From NCBI GenBank assembly GCA_052435735.1, contig JBQVNB010000016.1, positions 1 to 64,000 on the forward strand: DNA of 64,000 bases, read 5' to 3'. The translations under genes were made by a program, and so were the position numbers. The stretch comes from Aliihoeflea sp052435735 (GTDB taxonomy: Bacteria; Pseudomonadota; Alphaproteobacteria; Rhizobiales; Rhizobiaceae). Each line of letters opens with the position of its first letter. Position 1 is the stretch's first letter. Shown piece by piece: positions 59,581 to 64,000 of the stretch. The notes below the pieces were generated by a model, which did no database searches, had not been told where the DNA came from, and saw only the letters and a list, made by a program, of their open reading frames with translations.

Positions 59581-60924
59581 TCAGGGCTTTTGGGCAAGGT
59601 ACTTTTCGAGCCAGTGGATGTCGTAGTCGCCATTGGCGATGTCCGGATTGCCGACGAGGTCGCGGAAGAGCGGCAGCGTCGTGTTGATGCCGTCGACGAC
59701 GAACTCGTCCAGCGCGCGGCGTAGGCGCATCATGCACTCGACGCGGTTGCGGCCGTGGACGATGAGCTTGCCGATCAGGCTGTCGTAATAGGGCGGGATC
59801 TTGTAGCCCGAATAGACCGCCGAATCGACGCGCACGCCGAGGCCGCCCGGCGTATGGAACGTCGTCACCGTGCCGGGCGAGGGCACGAAGGTGCGCGCGT
59901 CCTCGGCATTGATGCGGCACTCGATCGCGTGGCCGTTGAAGCGGATGTCGTCCTGCGTGACCGACAGGCCGCTGCCCGAGGCGACGCGGATCTGCTCGTG
60001 GACGAGATCGATGCCGGTGATCGCCTCGGTCACCGGATGCTCGACCTGCAGGCGGGTGTTCATCTCGATGAAGTAGAACTCGCCATTCTCGTACAGGAAC
60101 TCGATCGTGCCGGCACCGGAATAGCCGAGATCGCCGATCGCCTTCGACACGGTCTCGCCGATCTTGGAGCGCTCGGCGGCGTTGAGAGCGGGCGAGGTCG
60201 CTTCTTCCCAGACCTTCTGGTGACGGCGCTGCAGCGAGCAGTCGCGCTCGCCGAGGTGAACCGCGTTGCCGCGGCCGTCGCCGAGCACCTGCACCTCGAT
60301 GTGGCGCGGCTTTTCGAGGTATTTCTCGATATAGACGGCGTCGTCGCCGAAGGCAGCGCCGGCTTCCGAGCGCGCGGTCTGGAGCGCGACCGAGAGGTCG
60401 TCCTCGGTCCGCGCGACCTTCATGCCGCGTCCGCCGCCGCCGGCCGATGCCTTGATGATGACGGGATAGCCGATGTCGGCGGCGATGCGCTTGGCTTCGC
60501 CCTCGTCCGTGACGCCGCCTTCGGAGCCGGGAACGACCGGAATGCCGAGACGCTTGGCGGTGCGCTTGGCCTCGATCTTGTCGCCCATCACGCGGATATG
60601 GTCGCCCGAGGGGCCGATGAAGGTGATGTTGTGGGCGGCGAGGATGTCGGCGAACTTGGCGTTTTCCGACAGGAAGCCGTAGCCGGGATGGATCGCGTCG
60701 GCGCCGGTGATCTCGCAGGCGGCGACGATCTGGTGGATGTTCAGATAGGAATCGCGCGAAGGGGGCGGGCCGATGCACACGCTCTCGTCGGCGAGGCGCA
60801 CATGCATGGCATTGGCGTCCGCGGTCGAATGAACGGCGACCGTCTGGATGCCGAGCTCCTTGGCCGCGCGAAGGATGCGGAGCGCGATTTCGCCGCGATT
60901 GGCGATGAGGATCTTCTGAAACAT
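59581..60924 (-). CDS. accC: Acetyl-CoA carboxylase biotin carboxylase subunit
   Basis: The 447-residue ATP-grasp enzyme carboxylates biotin on AccB, the first half-reaction of malonyl-CoA synthesis. MFQKILIANRGEIALRILRA at the start, the KASAGGGGRGMK glycine loop, ERDCSLQRRHQKVWEEAT, EFYFIEMNTRLQVEHPVTEA and the C-terminal RINAEDA segment are all present. ATG 60924 fits the family; it lies 8 bp after accB. Confidence 0.98.
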   Translation of the reverse strand: MFQKILIANRGEIALRILRAAKELGIQTVAVHSTADANAMHVRLADESVCIGPPPSRDSYLNIHQIVAACEITGADAIHPGYGFLSENAKFADILAAHNITFIGPSGDHIRVMGDKIEAKRTAKRLGIPVVPGSEGGVTDEGEAKRIAADIGYPVIIKASAGGGGRGMKVARTEDDLSVALQTARSEAGAAFGDDAVYIEKYLEKPRHIEVQVLGDGRGNAVHLGERDCSLQRRHQKVWEEATSPALNAAERSKIGETVSKAIGDLGYSGAGTIEFLYENGEFYFIEMNTRLQVEHPVTEAITGIDLVHEQIRVASGSGLSVTQDDIRFNGHAIECRINAEDARTFVPSPGTVTTFHTPGGLGVRVDSAVYSGYKIPPYYDSLIGKLIVHGRNRVECMMRLRRALDEFVVDGINTTLPLFRDLVGNPDIANGDYDIHWLEKYLAQKP

Positions 60925-60932
60925 GGTCGCTC

Positions 60933-61406
60933 CTATTCGATCACGACCAGCGGCTCTCCGAATTCGACCGGCTGCGCGTCCTCGCACAGGATCGCGGTGA
61001 TCTTGCCGGACCGGGGCGCGGGAATCTGGTTCATCGTCTTCATCGCCTCGATGATGAGCAGCGTCTGGCCTTCCTTGATCGCCTGGCCGACCTCGATGAA
61101 GGGACGTGCACCGGGCGCCGGCGACAGGTATGCGGTGCCGACCATCGGCGAGGGGACCGCATTGCGGGTCGGATCGGCGGCACCGGGTGCGGCGGGGCGA
61201 TCCTCGGTGGCGGCTGGGGCAGGATGATGGGCCGGCGCGGCCGCCGGAACTGGTGCATAGGCATGGACCGGGGCGGCCGCATGGCGCGACACCCGAATGC
61301 GCAGGTCCTCCTGCTCGACCTCGATCTCAGACAGGTTTGTCTCGTTCAAGATTCCCGCCAGTTCGCGGATCAGTTGCTGGTCTACGCCGGCTTTCTTGGT
61401 CGACAT
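60933..61406 (-). CDS. accB: Biotin carboxyl carrier protein of acetyl-CoA carboxylase
   Basis: The 157-residue protein has an N-terminal domain (VDQQLIRELAGILNETNLSE), an Ala/Pro-rich hinge, and the biotinyl domain with LLIIEAMKTMNQIPAP (biotinylated Lys). GAAAAAGGGC-like purines precede the ATG at 61406. The order aroQ-accB-accC-aat is typical for the order Hyphomicrobiales. Confidence 0.98.
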   Translation of the reverse strand: MSTKKAGVDQQLIRELAGILNETNLSEIEVEQEDLRIRVSRHAAAPVHAYAPVPAAAPAHHPAPAATEDRPAAPGAADPTRNAVPSPMVGTAYLSPAPGARPFIEVGQAIKEGQTLLIIEAMKTMNQIPAPRSGKITAILCEDAQPVEFGEPLVVIE

Positions 61407-61437
61407 TGGTTTCGCCCTTTTTCTTGGTTTTCTCCGG

Positions 61438-61872
61438 TCAAAGCCGGGCGGCAAGTGCCTGGATGGCCAAGGTGTAGCCGATCGGGCCGAAGCCGCAGAT
61501 CATGCCGGTAGCGACCGGCGCCACCATGGTCTTGTGACGGAATTCCTCGCGTGCGTGGATATTGGACAGGTGAACCTCGACGATCGGCATCGACAGGAGC
61601 CGCAGCGCGTCGTGCATGGCGATCGAGGTATGGCCGTATCCGGCTGGATTGATGATGAGACCTGCGGCCAGGTCCGGTGCCTGTTGAATCCAGGTCACCA
61701 GATCGCCTTCAAGGTTGGACTGGCGGAAGTCGAGCCCGTATCCCAGTCTCTCAGCCTCGACCCGGCAATCGTTCTCGATATCGGCCAGCGTCTTCGACCC
61801 ATAGATGCCGGGCTCGCGCTTGCCGAGCATGTTGAGATTGGGGCCGTTGAGGATCAGGATGTTTTTGGGCAT
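61438..61872 (-). CDS. aroQ: Type II 3-dehydroquinate dehydratase
   Basis: AroQ removes water from 3-dehydroquinate in the shikimate pathway. The 144-residue protein has ILNGPNLNMLGKREPGIYG (active-site Tyr loop), INPAGYGHTSIAMHDAL and EVHLSNIHAREEFRHKTM, with the catalytic His and Arg. The dodecameric type II family length is 140-150 residues. It heads the aroQ-accB-accC-aat operon. Confidence 0.97.
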   Translation of the reverse strand: MPKNILILNGPNLNMLGKREPGIYGSKTLADIENDCRVEAERLGYGLDFRQSNLEGDLVTWIQQAPDLAAGLIINPAGYGHTSIAMHDALRLLSMPIVEVHLSNIHAREEFRHKTMVAPVATGMICGFGPIGYTLAIQALAARL

Positions 61873-61996
61873 TCAGACGTTTCCACGCGGCGCGCTTGGT
61901 GCGCGACGCACCCTCTATAGTCGCCTTGTTCCGCAACGCAAAGGCTGCGGGGTGCAAGGACACCTTCAACAGGCGACAAACATGTCGAAAACTTGA

Positions 61997-62797
61997 TTAG
62001 GACGGGTTTTCGGCCCGAACCTGCTCGATTTTCTCGGCCAGAACTTCCTGGCCCATAGCTCCGAACACGACCTCGTCGCCCACCACATAGGACGGCGTGC
62101 CGGTGATCGAAAGTTGTTCTGCAAGCGCATAGGTCGCCTGGAAGGCGGCGATGATGTCGGGGTTCTGCATCTCCTGGCGCAGCGCGGCCTCGTCTGCGCC
62201 GTGCGAGACGGCGGCGAGGATCGCGTCGTCCTCGGTCACGCGGGCCTCGCCGGCGAGGAGGTCGCGATGGAAGGCGCCGTAATTTTCCGGCCAAAGGTTG
62301 TGGAACGCCATGGAGACGACATGCGCGCGCTGCGAATCCGGCCCAAGAATCGGAAATTCCTTCAGGACGAAGCGCAGGTCCGGGTTGCTCTCGACCAGGG
62401 CTTCCATGTCCTGCAACGCCCGTTTGCAGTAGCCGCAATTGTAGTCGAAGAACTCGACGATGGTGACGTCGCCCTCGGGATTGCCGATGATGCCGTCATA
62501 GGCGGCATTGAAGATCTCGTTCTCGGCCGAACGGATGATTTCCGTCTGCGCGACGCGCTGCGTTTCGGCCTGGCGGGTTTCGAGCGCCTGCTGGACCTCG
62601 ATCATGATTTCCGGATTGGTGACGAGATAGTCGCGCACGATCGCCTCGACGGCGGCGCGGTCCGGCGCTGCCGATGCCGCCGCGGCAGCGGTGGCCGGGA
62701 CTGGGGCCGTCGACGACGAGCCGGCGACATAGCCGGCAGCGCCCATTCCAAGGGCGACGACGGCACAAAGCGCGGCGGCGGGGATCAAAGCGTTCAT
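61997..62797 (-). CDS. DsbA family thiol-disulfide oxidoreductase
   Basis: The 266-residue protein has an N-terminal signal/anchor (ALCAVVALGMGAAGYVAG), an Ala/Pro-rich linker and helical segment, and a thioredoxin-like DsbA domain with active site FFDYNCGYCKRAL and cis-Pro loop ITGTPSYVVGDEV. CGYC is common in ScsC/DsbG-like Com1 proteins of alphaproteobacteria. It acts in the periplasm, 22 bp downstream of the M48 protease gene. Confidence 0.93.
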   Translation of the reverse strand: MNALIPAAALCAVVALGMGAAGYVAGSSSTAPVPATAAAAASAAPDRAAVEAIVRDYLVTNPEIMIEVQQALETRQAETQRVAQTEIIRSAENEIFNAAYDGIIGNPEGDVTIVEFFDYNCGYCKRALQDMEALVESNPDLRFVLKEFPILGPDSQRAHVVSMAFHNLWPENYGAFHRDLLAGEARVTEDDAILAAVSHGADEAALRQEMQNPDIIAAFQATYALAEQLSITGTPSYVVGDEVVFGAMGQEVLAEKIEQVRAENPS

Positions 62798-62819
62798 TTC
62801 GGTTCCTTCTTGCGGCCGG

Positions 62820-64000
62820 TCAGTTGGCCGGCCTCTGATTGATGATGTCCTGCGCGCGCACATGGCTCGGCGAGCCCGGCATCAGTCGCGACTGGGCGCG
62901 CGCGGCGAACTGGCGCGCCTCGCGGAAACTGCCGCTGTAGTAGTGACCTTCCGCCGTCGCAAGCTCGGCCTCGGCGATTTCGCCCATCCGGCCGTAGGCC
63001 TGGGCGAGATAGCGATAGGCGGTGACATATTCCGGCGCGCGCGCCAGGCCTTGCGTCAACGCGTCGACGGCGCGGCCTGCCGCATCCGGCCCGCCGGCGG
63101 CGAGCAGTGCCTGGCCGAGACCGAACTGCATGAAGCCGGAGTTCGAACTGTCGAGCCTTGCCGCACGCTCGAATGCGGTGACGGCGTCCTGCGGCCGGTT
63201 GGCGCGGATCAGGACTTCGCCCCGCAATTCGTGAAAATAGGGATTGTTCGGCTCGGCCGCGACCAGCGCGTCTACCTTTTGCAGGGCCGCCGCGGGCGAC
63301 CCGGACAGATAGGTCACGATGGCGTCGCCGTAGCGCGCGGGCATGCCTTGCGTATCGCGGAAAAGCCGCGAGGTGGCGGACTGGCCCTGCGTATGCGCGG
63401 CGATCTTGGCGCGCATCATGTCATGGCGCCTCTGCAGGGCAGGCGGGTCTTCGCGGTTGTAGTATTGGCTGGCCTGCGCCAGTTCCTGAACATTCTGGAT
63501 ACGCTCGCGCGGCAGGGGATGGCTGATCTGGTAGGGATCGATCTGGCGGCCCGTCAGGGCGAGGCCGCTCGCCATGCGCTCGAAGGTGCGCACCATGCCG
63601 CGGGCCGATTGGCCCGTCTTTTCAAGATAGGTGATGGCGGAGCGGTCGGCGGTGATCTCTTCGGTGCGCTGGTAGCTCAACAGGCCGCGCCGCGCGACCT
63701 CGCCGCCACCCATCGCAAGGCCGGCGCCTGCCTGCGCGAGACCGCCGGTGCCGCTCGCAGCGCCGCCGACGGCCGCGCCGATGCCGATCAGACCGGCGAC
63801 GATCGCCATCGTCTGTGCAGCCGCGAGCTGATCGCGCAACCGCTGCTGATGGCCGCCGGCGATGTGACCGGCCTCATGCGCAATGACGCCGATGATCTCG
63901 TTGGGGGTCTCGGACTGCAGCAGGGCGCCGGTGTTGATGAACATGCGTCGGCCGGCGACGAAGGCATTGAAGGCGGGATCATTGACCAGAATGATTTCGA
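62820..64000 (-). CDS. M48 family metalloprotease with TPR repeats (BepA/YfgC-like), partial
   Basis: The frame is open to the right edge, so about 393 C-terminal residues are visible and the N-terminus is missing. The zinc motif is VIAHEAGHIAGGHQQRL (HExxH), with the third ligand expected in RTEEITADRSAITYLEKTG. The C-terminal 200 residues are TPR-like (AVTAFERAARLDSSNSGFMQ). BepA-type proteases check folding of outer-membrane proteins such as LptD. Pairing with the DsbA-like gene fits envelope quality control. Confidence 0.93.
   Translation of the reverse strand, partial: EIILVNDPAFNAFVAGRRMFINTGALLQSETPNEIIGVIAHEAGHIAGGHQQRLRDQLAAAQTMAIVAGLIGIGAAVGGAASGTGGLAQAGAGLAMGGGEVARRGLLSYQRTEEITADRSAITYLEKTGQSARGMVRTFERMASGLALTGRQIDPYQISHPLPRERIQNVQELAQASQYYNREDPPALQRRHDMMRAKIAAHTQGQSATSRLFRDTQGMPARYGDAIVTYLSGSPAAALQKVDALVAAEPNNPYFHELRGEVLIRANRPQDAVTAFERAARLDSSNSGFMQFGLGQALLAAGGPDAAGRAVDALTQGLARAPEYVTAYRYLAQAYGRMGEIAEAELATAEGHYYSGSFREARQFAARAQSRLMPGSPSHVRAQDIINQRPAN

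Noticed and set aside
1..64000. CRISPR arrays, rRNA genes, additional tRNA genes
   Set aside because: No regularly spaced repeats, no rRNA sequence and no cloverleaf other than selC was seen by eye; a covariance-model scan was not possible.

Overview
The window is G+C-rich chromosomal DNA from an alphaproteobacterium, most likely a Hyphomicrobiales (Rhizobiales) member near Phyllobacteriaceae (Mesorhizobium, Nitratireductor, Chelativorans or Aquamicrobium type). The evidence is the conserved order NDUFA12 - DUF2155 - aat - accC - accB - aroQ - dsbA-like at the right end, an alphaproteobacterial DUF3126 protein and BTLCP protease, and the overall codon use. No rRNA gene and no CRISPR array was seen; the one tRNA gene is selC.

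Left accessory region (1-16.7 kb). The edge holds the end of an IS5-type element and relics of a prophage lysis cassette. Then comes a compact multi-gene conflict (anti-phage/anti-plasmid) island. A leftward, overlapping operon encodes, in transcription order, a WYL regulator of BrxR/CapW type, an ankyrin-sigma70 fusion, a GHKL (MutL/MORC-like) ATPase, a Z1 superfamily-II helicase-like ATPase, a PD-(D/E)XK (DUF4420) nuclease and an AIPR protein, followed by a low-G+C AAA ATPase. Vsr and a C5-cytosine methyltransferase complete the set at the far end. The RpoD-like sigma factor with ankyrin repeats inside the operon is the most unusual feature of the window. The island is followed by gene relics (siderophore ABC ATPase, TonB receptor, four-carbon sugar kinase).

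Catabolic cluster (17-23 kb). A TetR regulator with a palindromic operator precedes a TAXI-type TRAP transporter and three lower-pathway genes of protocatechuate/gallate 4,5-cleavage (LigI-like lactonase, GalB-like hydratase, LigK/GalC-like aldolase). The ring-cleavage enzymes are not here.

Selenium/formate cluster (23.8-35.9 kb). This is a self-contained selenoprotein locus: selD diverges from fdoG (in-frame UGA at codon 199 followed by a SECIS), fdoH, fdoI, fdhE, selA, a Sel1-repeat gene, selB, selC and two small unknown genes. The selB frame stays open through the whole selC tRNA gene.

Peptide cluster (36-46 kb). A leftward operon encodes an MlrC-family M81 peptidase, a complete oligopeptide ABC importer and two M20 hydrolases. 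A divergent IclR regulator shares the promoter region.

Housekeeping right half (46-64 kb). It contains an MHYT-GGDEF-EAL protein, crotonase, cysE, carbonic anhydrase-like protein, PilZ and PAS proteins, rhomboid, CBS protein, gatB, GNAT, NDUFA12, DUF2155, aat, accC, accB, aroQ, a DsbA-like thioredoxin and a truncated M48 protease. A 145-bp near-palindromic element exactly fills the gap between DUF2155 and aat.
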